From Candidatus Aminicenantota bacterium (GTDB taxonomy: Bacteria > Acidobacteriota > Aminicenantia > Aminicenantales > UBA4085), in contig JADGNV010000122.1 in NCBI GenBank assembly GCA_017883285.1, positions 26,152 through 90,151 of the forward strand: a stretch of 64,000 bases of DNA, in the 5' to 3' direction. Below the pieces are notes generated by a model. It did not search any database. It had not been told where the DNA came from and saw nothing but the letters and a program-made list of their open reading frames with translations. Positions 23,952 through 32,394 of this stretch are shown one piece after another (the first letter of the stretch is position 1; the number at the start of each line of letters is the position of its first letter). Position numbers and translations under genes: made by a program.

Positions 23952-24950
23952 TCATCCTTGGACTTGGGAATAGAGGGACGTGATGAGCAGCCCGGTGTTC
24001 AGGTTCCGGCCGAGGTCGGCGAAAGCCGTGTCGATCGCGTCGAGGAAGCGCATCGCCCGGCCGAAGCCGGGCCCGCCGCCGATCTCGCGCATCCGGGGCT
24101 CGTAGTCCGGGTTGAGGAGCAGGCGCGGATCGCCGCCGTCACGGAGGAGGACCAGGTCCCGGCAGAAGGAGGCGAACAGCTCGAGCGTGCCCTCGAGGTC
24201 GTCCTTGACCTCGGCCTTCTTCTGGAAAGCGAACCGCCGCAGGAAGCGCGACGCCTCCTCGCCCGAGACCATCGCCCGGAACAGGTCCCAGGTCTCCTCG
24301 CGGCGGCCCTGAATCTCGTCCCAATCCAGGTTCAGGGCCTGCTCCAGGTTGCCGTGGACGAGGAGGGCCAGGATGCGGGCCTTCTCCTCCTCGAACCCCC
24401 GGTCGCGGAGGGCCTGCTCGATCTCCTCCGTGGCCACCGGCTGGAAGGCCAGGGTCTGGCAGCGCGATTGGATGGTGGACAGAATACGGGACGGATTGTC
24501 GGTGACAAGGACAAAATGCGACCAGAGGGGCGGCTCCTCAAGGACTTTGAGCAGGCAATTGCCAGATTCGTCGTTCATCCGCTCGGCCTCGTCGATGAGA
24601 AAGACCCTCTTCCGCCCGACGATCGGCTTCATATAGGCGATCGCCCTCACTTCCTGCATCTGCTCGATCTTGATCACTTCGGTTGCGGCCTCGATCTCGA
24701 TGAAATCGGGGAAGGCGCGGGCCGGGTTCTCGAGGCCGCGGTTGACCGCCTCGCAGTTGGCGCAGGCGTCGCAGGCGTCGTCCGAAAGCGTCAGGCAGTT
24801 CAGAGCCTTGGCCAAGACGCGGGCGGTCTTGCGCTTTCCGATGCCCCGCGGGCCGCAGAAGAGGAGGGAGTTGGGCACGCGGTTCCGGGCCAGGGAGAGC
24901 TGGAGGATCTTCTTGACCCGCCCGTTGCCGGGGATATCGCTGAAGGGCAT
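23952..24950 (-). CDS. holB: DNA polymerase III delta' subunit
   Basis: 332 residues. AAA+ clamp-loader fold with Walker A 'GPRGIGKRKTA', a zinc module ('CLTLSDDACDACANCEA' supplies four Cys), Walker B-like 'RVFLIDEAERM', and 'FVLVTDNPSRILSTIQSRCQ' with the sensor-1/SRC motif. The SRC arginine is retained. It loads the beta clamp with tau/gamma and HolA, whose gene is at 52222. It is 4 nt from uvrA and 4 nt from yaaT on the same strand, so an operon uvrA-holB-yaaT is likely. Confidence 0.9.
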   Translation of the reverse strand: MPFSDIPGNGRVKKILQLSLARNRVPNSLLFCGPRGIGKRKTARVLAKALNCLTLSDDACDACANCEAVNRGLENPARAFPDFIEIEAATEVIKIEQMQEVRAIAYMKPIVGRKRVFLIDEAERMNDESGNCLLKVLEEPPLWSHFVLVTDNPSRILSTIQSRCQTLAFQPVATEEIEQALRDRGFEEEKARILALLVHGNLEQALNLDWDEIQGRREETWDLFRAMVSGEEASRFLRRFAFQKKAEVKDDLEGTLELFASFCRDLVLLRDGGDPRLLLNPDYEPRMREIGGGPGFGRAMRFLDAIDTAFADLGRNLNTGLLITSLYSQVQG

Positions 24951-24954
24951 GGGA

Positions 24955-27453
24955 TCAGTCCAGGACCTCTTTCAAATAGCGCCCCGTGTGCGAGGCCGGC
25001 GCGGCGGCCACGGCCTCGGGCGTTCCGGCGGCCACGATGCGCCCCCCGTCCTCGCCGCCCTCGGGGCCCAAGTCAATAATATAGTCGCAATACTTGATGA
25101 CTTCAAGGTTGTGCTCGATGATGACCGCCGTGTTGCCGAGCTTGACCAGCTCCGTCAGGAGCTCGAGAAGCTTCCGGACGTCGTCGAAATGGAGGCCCGT
25201 CGTGGGCTCGTCGAGGAGGTAGAGCGTCCGGCCCGTGGCCCGGCGGCCGAGCTCCTTGGTCAGCTTGATCCGCTGGGCCTCGCCGCCCGAGAGCGTCGGG
25301 GCGGGCTGGCCGAGGCGGATGTAGCCCAGGCCGACCTTCCGAAGCGTGGCCAGCTTGCGCTTGAGCTGGGGGTGGGCCTTCAGGTCGTTGGTGGCCTCGT
25401 CCACGGTCATGGCCAGGAAATCGGCGATCGACTTGCCCTTGTAGCGGACGGCGAGCGTCTCCTTGTTGTATCGCATCCCGCCGCACCGGTCGCAGGTTAC
25501 GAAGACGTCGGGCAGGAAGTGCATCTCGACCCGGGTCACGCCCGCGCCCTGGCACTGCTCGCACCGGCCGCCGGCAATGTTGAAGCTGAAGCGGCTCGCG
25601 GTGTAGCCCCGGACCTGGGCCTCCTGCGTCCGGGCGAAGAGCGTCCGCAGGTCCTGGAAGAGGCCCGTGTACGTGGCCGGGTTGGAGCGCGGGGTCCGGC
25701 CGATCGCCTTCTGGTCGACGCTGACGACCTTGTCGAGGGCCTCCGCCCCGCGGATGGCCTCGTGCGCGCCGACGCGGAACTTCGCGTCATAGAGCCGGTT
25801 CTGGAGGCTGCGGAAGAGAATGTCGTAGACGAGCGTACTCTTGCCCGACCCCGAGACGCCGGTGACCGCCGTCATGCAGCCGAGCGGCACGCGGACGTCG
25901 ATCTCCTTGAGGTTGTGCTCCCGGGCCTTGAGGATCGTCAGCCAGGCCTGCGGCCGGCGCCGGCCGGCGGGCAGGTCGATCCGCATTTCGCGCCGGAGGT
26001 ATTTGGCCGTCAGCGAGTCGGGCGACTCGAGGATGCGGGCCGGCGGGCCTTCGGCCACGACGTAGCCGCCGTGCTCGCCCGCCCCGGGGCCGAGGTCCAG
26101 GACGAAGTCCGCCGCCCGGATGGTCTGCTCGTCGTGCTCGACGACCAGGACCGTGTTGCCGTCGTCGCGGATCTTGCGGAGGAGGCCGATGAGCCGCTCG
26201 TTGTCGCGCTGATGGAGTCCGATCGTCGGCTCGTCGAGGACGTAGAGGATGCCGCGCAGCCGCGCCCCGACCTGGGCGGCCAGCCGGACGCGCTGGGCCT
26301 CGCCGCCCGAGAGCGACCCGGTCGTCCGGTTGAGATGGAGGTAGGCCAGGCCGAGCTCGGCCATGACCGCCAGGCGGGTCAGGAGCTCCTTCCGGATTTT
26401 CGAGGCGACGAGCTCCTGGGCGGCGGTGTAGCGGAAGGCGGCAAGCTCGGTCTGGAGCCGGCTCACCGGGAGCGAGCTCAGATCGAAGATGTTCCGGTCA
26501 CCGATCCGGACCGAGAGGACCTCGGGCTTGAGGCGGCTGCCCCGGCAGGCCGGGCAGACGTCCTCGGTCAGGACGACGTCGCCGTCCTCGTCGGTCGCGG
26601 TTGCGTGGCCCAGGCCGTTGCAGCGCGGGCAGGCCCCGTAAGGGGTGTTGAACGAGAAGTTCCGCGGTTCCAGCTCGGGGATGTTGATGTCGCAGAAGGG
26701 GCAGAGGAGCCGGAGCGAGTAGTAGGTCTCGGCGCCGCCGGACCGGAGGACGAGGGCCTCGCCGTCGGCGAGGGCCAGGGCCTTGTCCACGGCCTCCCGG
26801 AGGCGCTTTTCGGCGTGGGGCGAGACGCGGACCTCGTCGACGAGGACCTCGGCCGTGTGCTTTTTCGTCTTTTCGAGGACGATCGGGCCGTCGAGGTCGC
26901 GGAAGCGGCCGTCGACCCGGATCTGGATGAACCCCTTGCGGAGGAGCCGCTCGAAGAGCTTGTGGTATTCGCCCTTGCGGCCCTTGACGACCGGGGCGAG
27001 GACCTTCACTTTTTCGCCCGGGGCGGTCTCGGCGATGCGCCGGACGATCTGGTCGGGCGTCTGCTGGCTGACTTCGCGGCCGCAGCTCGGGCAGTGCGGG
27101 ACGCCGAGCCGGGCGAAGAGCAGGCGGAGAAGGTCGTAGATCTCGGTGACCGTGCCGACCGTGGAGCGCGGGTTCGAGGAGATCGTCTTCTGGTCGATGG
27201 AGATCGCCGGCGAGAGGCCGGCGATGGACTCGACCTCGGGCTTCTCCATCATCTCCATGTACTGGCGGGCGTAGGCCGACATGCATTCGATGTAGCGGCG
27301 CTGGCCCTCGGCGAAGAGCGTGTCGAAGGCGAACGACGACTTGCCCGAGCCGCTCGGGCCGGTGACGACGATCAGCCGGTTGCGCGGCAGGCGGACGTCG
27401 ATCCGCTTCAAGTTGTGCTGCGCCGCCTTCTTGACGACAATTTCGTTCAACAT
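24955..27453 (-). CDS. uvrA: Excinuclease ABC subunit A, short form
   Basis: 832 residues, about 100 shorter than usual UvrA. Two ABC modules: Walker A 'TGPSGSGKSSFAF' and 'TGVSGSGKSTLVYD', both with 'LSGGEAQRV/I'. The UvrB-interaction region follows the first Walker A ('CPSCGREV...APVVKGRKGEYHKLFE'). The C-terminal zinc finger 'CEQCQGAG...CDRCGG' is intact. The first zinc element survives as 'CPFC...CPRCNGLG' then 'CPACRGSRLKPEV', but the roughly 100-residue segment normally between them is reduced to about 20. ATG27453 follows an extended -10 by 8 nt; the upstream TTG is rejected. Senses DNA lesions with UvrB. Confidence 0.92.
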   Translation of the reverse strand: MLNEIVVKKAAQHNLKRIDVRLPRNRLIVVTGPSGSGKSSFAFDTLFAEGQRRYIECMSAYARQYMEMMEKPEVESIAGLSPAISIDQKTISSNPRSTVGTVTEIYDLLRLLFARLGVPHCPSCGREVSQQTPDQIVRRIAETAPGEKVKVLAPVVKGRKGEYHKLFERLLRKGFIQIRVDGRFRDLDGPIVLEKTKKHTAEVLVDEVRVSPHAEKRLREAVDKALALADGEALVLRSGGAETYYSLRLLCPFCDINIPELEPRNFSFNTPYGACPRCNGLGHATATDEDGDVVLTEDVCPACRGSRLKPEVLSVRIGDRNIFDLSSLPVSRLQTELAAFRYTAAQELVASKIRKELLTRLAVMAELGLAYLHLNRTTGSLSGGEAQRVRLAAQVGARLRGILYVLDEPTIGLHQRDNERLIGLLRKIRDDGNTVLVVEHDEQTIRAADFVLDLGPGAGEHGGYVVAEGPPARILESPDSLTAKYLRREMRIDLPAGRRRPQAWLTILKAREHNLKEIDVRVPLGCMTAVTGVSGSGKSTLVYDILFRSLQNRLYDAKFRVGAHEAIRGAEALDKVVSVDQKAIGRTPRSNPATYTGLFQDLRTLFARTQEAQVRGYTASRFSFNIAGGRCEQCQGAGVTRVEMHFLPDVFVTCDRCGGMRYNKETLAVRYKGKSIADFLAMTVDEATNDLKAHPQLKRKLATLRKVGLGYIRLGQPAPTLSGGEAQRIKLTKELGRRATGRTLYLLDEPTTGLHFDDVRKLLELLTELVKLGNTAVIIEHNLEVIKYCDYIIDLGPEGGEDGGRIVAAGTPEAVAAAPASHTGRYLKEVLD

Positions 27454-27461
27454 AACCCCAT

Positions 27462-27470
27462 ATTTTAACA
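27462..27470 (-). promoter_or_regulatory. Extended -10 promoter, near-leaderless uvrA
   Basis: On the minus strand, TG-T-TAAAAT ends 8 nt before ATG27453. It is back-to-back with the mrfA promoter in a gap of about 70 bp. Confidence 0.6.
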
Positions 27471-27482
27471 CAAGTTCAGCCC

Positions 27483-27512
27483 TTGGTGAACCGTCGCCGA
27501 ATCTGTTAGAAT
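27483..27512 (+). promoter_or_regulatory. Promoter of mrfA-type helicase
   Basis: TTGGTG (27483-27488), 18 bp, TAGAAT (27507-27512), with TGT before the -10. The box overlaps the first in-frame ATG (27511), so translation from ATG27523, 10 nt downstream, is favoured. Confidence 0.55.
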
Positions 27513-27522
27513 GGGGCCGATC

Positions 27523-29868
27523 ATGGGCCGGCAGGAAAATCTACTCAAAGCGCTCGACCTCCTCCAGGACGCCGCCCTGAAAACCGACTCGCTTCGGACG
27601 ATCAAGCACCTCCCCGCGCAGGAGGGGCGCTACGTCGACTATCCCGCCGACGTCCATCCCTCTCTGGTGAAGGCCCTCCGCGAAAAAGGCTACGAGCGCC
27701 TCTACACCCACCAGCACTCGTGCTGGGAGGCCGTCCGCCAGGGCCAAAACGCAGTCGTGGTGACGCCCACCGCCTCCGGCAAGACCCTCTGCTACAATCT
27801 CCCCGTCCTCGACGCCATGCTCAAGGACACCTCGGCCCGGGCCCTCTACCTCTTCCCGACCAAGGCCCTGGCCAACGACCAGCGGGTCGAGCTCGACGAG
27901 ACGATCAAGCTCCTGCCCGAGGAGATCCGGATCTTCACCTACGACGGCGATACCCCGCAAGACGCGCGCAAAGCCATCCGGGCGCGCGGCCATATCGTCC
28001 TCACCAACCCCGATATGCTCCACGCCGGGATCCTGCCCCACCACACGAAGTGGATCAAGCTCTTCGAGAACCTGCGCTACATCGTCCTCGATGAGCTCCA
28101 CAACTACCGCGGGATCTTCGGCAGCCACCTGGCCAATGTCCTCCGCCGCCTGAAGCGCATCGCCGCCTTCTACGGGGCCCACCCCCAATTCATCCTCTGC
28201 ACGGCGACAATCGCCAACCCCTCGGAGATGGCCGAGAAGATGATCGAGGCGCCCGTAACCCTCGTCGACGACAACGGGGCCCCGCGCGGCGATAAGTACA
28301 TCGTCTTCACCACGCCGCCGATCGTGAACAAGTTCCTCGGCATCCGCCGCTCCTACGTCAACGAATCACGGCGCATCGCCGCGCTCTTCCTCAAGCACAA
28401 CCTCCAGACCATCGTCTTCGCCCAGAGCCGCCTGATCACCGAGGTCCTGCTGACCTACCTCAAGGAGGACATCGAAAAGACGATCAAGGACGAGGGTCTC
28501 ATCCGCGGCTACCGGGGCGGCTACCTGCCCATCCGGCGCCGCGAGATCGAGAAGGGCCTGCGCGAGGGCAAGATCCTGGGCGTCGTCTCGACGAACGCCC
28601 TCGAACTCGGGATCGACATCGGCACCCTCGACGTCGCCGTCCTGGCCGGCTACCCCGGCTCGATCGCCAGCACCTGGCAGCGCGCCGGCCGGGCCGGCCG
28701 CAAGACCGGCACCTCGGCCGCGGTCCTCGTCGGCTCGAGCGCGCCCCTCGACCAGTTCATCGTCAACCACCCCGACTACTTCTTCTCCCAGTCGCCCGAG
28801 AAGGCGCTCATCAACCCCGACAACCTAACCATCCTCATCAACCACATCGAGTGCGCGGCCTTCGAGCTGCCCTTCCAGGACGGCGAGACGTTCGGCCGGG
28901 CGGACATCGGCGAGATCCTAAAATATTTGGAGGAGGAGAAGATCCTCCACCATTCCAAGGAAAAGTGGTACTGGACCTCGGAGGCCTACCCGGCCGACGG
29001 CGTCAGCCTGCGGAGCATCAGCTCGGACAACTTCGTAGTCGTCGACCAGACCGGACCGGCCAAGGTCATCGCCGAGGTCGACTTCACCGCGGCCCTGACG
29101 ACACTCCATCCCAAGGCCATCTACCTCTGCGAGGGCGAGCAGTATTACGTCGAGAGCCTCGACTACGAGCAGCGCAAGGCCTACGTCAAGAAGACCGACA
29201 TCGACTATTACACCGACGCCATCGACTATACCAAGATCAAGATCCTCGACACGTTCGACACGAAGCGGCTCGACCGCTACGACGCCCGCCACGGCGAGGT
29301 CCACGTGGCGACCCAGGTCGTGGGCTTCAAGAAGATCAAGTTCCACACCATGGAGAACGTCGGCGCCGGCGACCTGAGTCTGCCCACGAACGAGATGCAC
29401 ACCACGGCCTATTGGGTCACGGTCCCGGCGGCCCTCCTCCAGGACCTGCCCTTCACCCCGGAGCAGAAGATCAACGGTCTCTACGGCCTGTCCTACATCA
29501 TGCACGGCGTCGCCCCGCTCTTCCTCATGTGCGACATTCACGACATCGGAGTCTCGCTCGGCGACAACTCCACGGGCGAGTCCATCCCCCCGAAAGACCT
29601 CCTAGCCAAGATTCAGCCCCTCCAGGGTCCGGTCTACCTCGACGCCGACTTCGAGCCGAACATCTTCATCTACGACAACTACCCGGGCGGCATCGGCCTC
29701 AGCCCGTCGCTCTTCGACCTGGACAAAACGCTCCTCGCCACCTGCCTCAAGACGATCTCCGACTGCCCCTGCTCGGAGGGCTGCCCATCGTGCGTCGGCC
29801 CGACCAAGGAGAGCGGGGAGCAGGCCAAGGACGTCGCCCTTGAAATCCTGACCCGTCTTCTCGCTTAA
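27523..29868 (+). CDS. DEAD/DEAH helicase with DUF1998 zinc domain (MrfA/YprA type)
   Basis: 781 residues from ATG27523. Helicase motifs: Q-like 'YTHQHSCWEAVRQGQN', Walker A 'TPTASGKT', 'VLTNPDMLH', DExH-type 'VLDELHNY', 'LCTATIANP', 'STNALELGIDIG', and motif VI 'QRAGRAGR'. The C-terminal DUF1998 ends with the four-Cys cluster 'CPCSEGCPSC'. Bacillus MrfA (YprA) of this build unwinds 3'-5' and repairs mitomycin-C damage with exonuclease MrfB. No mrfB-like gene is adjacent. Divergent from uvrA, which supports a DNA-repair role. Confidence 0.88.
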   Translation: MGRQENLLKALDLLQDAALKTDSLRTIKHLPAQEGRYVDYPADVHPSLVKALREKGYERLYTHQHSCWEAVRQGQNAVVVTPTASGKTLCYNLPVLDAMLKDTSARALYLFPTKALANDQRVELDETIKLLPEEIRIFTYDGDTPQDARKAIRARGHIVLTNPDMLHAGILPHHTKWIKLFENLRYIVLDELHNYRGIFGSHLANVLRRLKRIAAFYGAHPQFILCTATIANPSEMAEKMIEAPVTLVDDNGAPRGDKYIVFTTPPIVNKFLGIRRSYVNESRRIAALFLKHNLQTIVFAQSRLITEVLLTYLKEDIEKTIKDEGLIRGYRGGYLPIRRREIEKGLREGKILGVVSTNALELGIDIGTLDVAVLAGYPGSIASTWQRAGRAGRKTGTSAAVLVGSSAPLDQFIVNHPDYFFSQSPEKALINPDNLTILINHIECAAFELPFQDGETFGRADIGEILKYLEEEKILHHSKEKWYWTSEAYPADGVSLRSISSDNFVVVDQTGPAKVIAEVDFTAALTTLHPKAIYLCEGEQYYVESLDYEQRKAYVKKTDIDYYTDAIDYTKIKILDTFDTKRLDRYDARHGEVHVATQVVGFKKIKFHTMENVGAGDLSLPTNEMHTTAYWVTVPAALLQDLPFTPEQKINGLYGLSYIMHGVAPLFLMCDIHDIGVSLGDNSTGESIPPKDLLAKIQPLQGPVYLDADFEPNIFIYDNYPGGIGLSPSLFDLDKTLLATCLKTISDCPCSEGCPSCVGPTKESGEQAKDVALEILTRLLA

Positions 29869-29987
29869 ATCTCAGAGGACTACAAGTTCTTCACCGTCGA
29901 GACGAACATCGACATCAAGCGGCCGTGAACGCGAAAGGGAGCTGATTAGCGCGGCCGCTCTTTTCCCCAGGCTCGGAGGGGCGGTTC
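29869..29987 (+). other. Coding-like tail after mrfA and short gap
   Basis: After the TAA at 29866-29868 the same frame continues for 19 sense codons to TGA (29926-29928), reading 'ISEDYKFFTVETNIDIKRP' with GC-rich codon use like a gene. There is no start or ribosome site. It may be a remnant of a longer C-terminus or of a lost downstream gene. The rest of the gap is featureless. Confidence 0.35.
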
Positions 29988-30074
29988 GGCGCGGCTCCCG
30001 CCCCAGTCGCTCTCGCGGCTCACCCCCAAACCGTGGGCCCCCGCCGCTTCGAGCGACCGGGGCTCGCGCCGCGC
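29988..30074. repeat. 87-bp imperfect palindrome, copy R2
   Basis: Arms GGCGCGGCTCCCGCCCC and GACCGGGGCTCGCGCCGCGC around the variable centre CACCCCCAAACCGTGGG. Same length and orientation as R1 and R3. Confidence 0.88.
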
Positions 30075-30407
30075 TCACGCCAGGAGACTGGGCCGAAGAT
30101 CGGTTTTCGAACCGTGCCCTCCTCGCCCAGCTAAAAGATTAGCCGAAGTCCCTTATGTTATTTGATTAGGGCCGCGCGGCTGTACATTAAATTAATCGGG
30201 GGCGCGAGGGCGGTGGGGCGGAGAAAGGCATACCGAGGCGCAGCGGGCATGGACCGCGATCCGTCGAAGGCGGATCGCGAGAGCAAGCCGAGGGAACGAG
30301 CCGATTTTCCTCGCCGGGGAAAATCGGCGTACTTTCGGAGCCCCCCGCCCGGGAGCCCCCTTCCTTTATCGAATGAGGGTGACGAGGCGGGAGCCGCGCC
30401 GCTTCGT
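30075..30407. repeat. Structured intergenic island 2
   Basis: No gene is visible. Hairpin A is at 30255-30279: CGCGATCCG/CGGATCGCG, loop TCGAAGG. A 20-nt spacer beginning AGAGC follows. Hairpin B is at 30300-30328: 11-bp stem GCCGATTTTCC/GGAAAATCGGC, loop TCGCCGG. 30338-30370 is the 33-bp block shared with 23169-23201, and 30374-30400 a degenerate inverted arm of the 87-bp palindrome. Spacing and loop of hairpin B are identical to island 3. Confidence 0.75.
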
Positions 30408-30437
30408 TTGAATTCCTCCGCCCCCCTATGCTAAGAT
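30408..30437 (+). promoter_or_regulatory. Promoter of the tol-pal operon
   Basis: TTGAAT (30408-30413), 18 bp, TG-C-TAAGAT (-10 at 30432-30437). It is 13 nt before the tolQ ATG, giving a leader of about 6 nt. Confidence 0.6.
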
Positions 30438-30450
30438 TTAACGTACTAAC

Positions 30451-31122
30451 ATGAACATTTTCAAGCTGATCACCGACGCGAGCCTGGTCGTCCAGCTCAT
30501 CCTCCTGATTCTCCTGTTTTTCTCCGTGTTCTCTTGGACGATCATTATTTTCAAGAGGAAGGCCCTGAAGTCGGCCGCGGCCCAGTCCCAGAAGTTCCTG
30601 GTCGTTTTCAAGAAAAGCCGGAACCTGACCGACGTCTTCGATGCGGCCAAGACTTTCCCGGCGAGCCCTCAAGCGTCCATTTTCCTCGCCGGCTACAAGG
30701 AAATGGCCTATTTGGCCAAGAAAGAGACCCCTCCGGCCGCGCTGAGCGGCGGCGCGAGCCTCGACAACCTGAGCCGGGCCCTGACCAAGGCCTCGAACGC
30801 CGAAGTGGCGAAGATGGAGAAGATGATGTCCTTCCTGGCCACGACCGGGAGCGTTTCGCCGTTCATCGGCCTGTTCGGGACGGTCTGGGGCATCATGGAC
30901 GCCTTCTTCAAGATCAACATGACGAAATCGGCCTCCCTGCTTTCGGTCTCAGGGGGGATCGCCGAGGCCCTCATCGCCACGGCCGTCGGCCTGTTCGCCG
31001 CCATCCCGGCGGTTATCGCCTACAACACCTTCCTCCATCGGATCAAAGATTTCATCACCGACATGGAGGACTTCTCCCTCGAGCTCTTGAGCATCGCCGA
31101 GAGGCTCTATGGTACTCCCTAA
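30451..31122 (+). CDS. tolQ: TolQ/ExbB-family proton channel subunit
   Basis: 223 residues with three membrane helices: about 13-33, then two in the second half around 'LATTGSVSPFIGLFGTVWGIMDAF' (family signature) and 'GLFAAIPAVIAYNTF'. It forms the inner-membrane motor with TolR that powers TolA for outer-membrane invagination at division. First gene of a complete tolQRAB-pal-cpoB operon; overlaps tolR by 14 nt. Named Tol rather than Exb because of its neighbours. Confidence 0.92.
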   Translation: MNIFKLITDASLVVQLILLILLFFSVFSWTIIIFKRKALKSAAAQSQKFLVVFKKSRNLTDVFDAAKTFPASPQASIFLAGYKEMAYLAKKETPPAALSGGASLDNLSRALTKASNAEVAKMEKMMSFLATTGSVSPFIGLFGTVWGIMDAFFKINMTKSASLLSVSGGIAEALIATAVGLFAAIPAVIAYNTFLHRIKDFITDMEDFSLELLSIAERLYGTP

Positions 31123-31567
31123 GCTGTCCTCGATCCGGTCCAAGCGGGACATCGGGACGTCGCTGTCCGAGATCAACGTCACGCCCTTCGTCGACGTCAT
31201 GCTCGTCCTGCTCGTCATCTTCATGGTCACCACCCCTATGATGCAGTCGGGCATGGCCGTGAACCTCCCTCAGGCCGAGACCGACACCGCCCCGGCCGAA
31301 ACCGGCATGAAGCTCACGGTCACGGCGGACAAGTTCATCAACATCGATGAAGGAAAAGGCACGATATCGGTCATCAATATCAACCTCCTCGAGAACCGGA
31401 TCCGTTCCTATTACCAGGGAAAGACAAAAAAAGTCATTTACATCAACGGCGACGAACTCGTCCCCTACGGTTTCGTCGTCGGCATCATGGACATCGCCAA
31501 AAAGTGCGGCGTCGAGACCGTCGGCCTGGGGACCGCCCCGCCCGACGACAAGCCCAAAAACAAATGA
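31109..31567 (+). CDS. tolR: TolR/ExbD-family protein
   Basis: 152 residues. '[25 protein letters not shown]' holds the single membrane helix with the proton-conducting Asp. A periplasmic domain follows ('[22 protein letters not shown]'). It overlaps tolQ upstream, and its TGA overlaps the tolA ATG (ATGA at 31564). Confidence 0.92.
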   Translation: MVLPKLSSIRSKRDIGTSLSEINVTPFVDVMLVLLVIFMVTTPMMQSGMAVNLPQAETDTAPAETGMKLTVTADKFINIDEGKGTISVININLLENRIRSYYQGKTKKVIYINGDELVPYGFVVGIMDIAKKCGVETVGLGTAPPDDKPKNK

Positions 31568-32394
31568 CCTTTCGGCTGGGGATGGACGAGCGGCCTTTCA
31601 AGCGGGCCATGATCTTCTCCGCCGTGGTCCATTCCGTCCTCCTGGTCCTCATCATCGTCAATCCCAGCCTGCCGACGTCGCGCAAGTCCGGCCCGGTCTA
31701 CTACATCAACTTCGGCGGGATGCCGGGCGGCGGGAGCGGAGGCGGCGGACGGGGCGGCGTCACGACGGCGCCGGCCTTGGTAGAGACGAACATCGCCCCG
31801 ACCGAGGTCAAGCCCCAAACCCTCCGCGACCTGGCCGCGCTCCAAAAGGCCCAACCCGAAACGCCCGGGTCCACGCTCCGCTACCCGGTCGACAAGCCCA
31901 ATCGCGAGGTAAAGCCCAAGCCCGCGAAGAAAACCGAGATCAGCAAGGTCGATCCCTCAGCGAAGGGGGCTGCCGCCAAGACGAACGCGGCGGCCGGGCC
32001 GCCGGGGGCCGGAGCGGGCCTGTCGATCGGCGGCGGAAAACCGGGGTTCGGCGAGGGAGGAGGGTCGGGCCTGGGCGGCCTGGCCGACCAGATCGGTCAA
32101 TCCGATTTTCCGTTCAACTGGTACCTCCAGGCCATCCGCGACAAGATCTCGTCCAACTGGTTCCAGTCGCTCGTCGACCCCGGCGTGAGCGGGACGTTCC
32201 AGGTGGCGGTCTATTTCCGGATCTTCAAGGACGGGTCGATCTCGACCGTCGACATCAAGGAATCGAGCGGCCTCAAGACGCTCGACCAGTCCGCGGTCCG
32301 GGCGATCATGCGCTCGGCCGCCTTCCCACCCCTGCCGGACGGCTACGACGAGAGCTATCTCGGCATCATCCTGATTTTCGAGCACAGCAAATGA
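31564..32394 (+). CDS. tolA: TolA/TonB-like energy transducer
   Basis: 276 residues. One N-terminal membrane helix (about 17-35, '[17 protein letters not shown]'), a Gly-rich segment, a Pro/Lys-rich middle and a TonB-type C-terminal domain ('[29 protein letters not shown]', '[16 protein letters not shown]'). It lacks the long Ala-rich helix of enteric TolA, so it is a compact TolA or TonB-like form. The assignment rests on its place between tolR and tolB. ATG31564 is coupled to tolR. Confidence 0.82.
   Translation: MTFRLGMDERPFKRAMIFSAVVHSVLLVLIIVNPSLPTSRKSGPVYYINFGGMPGGGSGGGGRGGVTTAPALVETNIAPTEVKPQTLRDLAALQKAQPETPGSTLRYPVDKPNREVKPKPAKKTEISKVDPSAKGAAAKTNAAAGPPGAGAGLSIGGGKPGFGEGGGSGLGGLADQIGQSDFPFNWYLQAIRDKISSNWFQSLVDPGVSGTFQVAVYFRIFKDGSISTVDIKESSGLKTLDQSAVRAIMRSAAFPPLPDGYDESYLGIILIFEHSK

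Noticed and set aside
24670-27468. 932-codon plus-strand frame
   Set aside because: Antisense shadow of uvrA and holB; no domain, low-complexity Val/Asp/Arg composition.
29872-30078. 68-codon minus-strand ORF
   Set aside because: Lies across the palindrome R2; similar frames appear in every copy of the repeat, so it is a repeat artefact.
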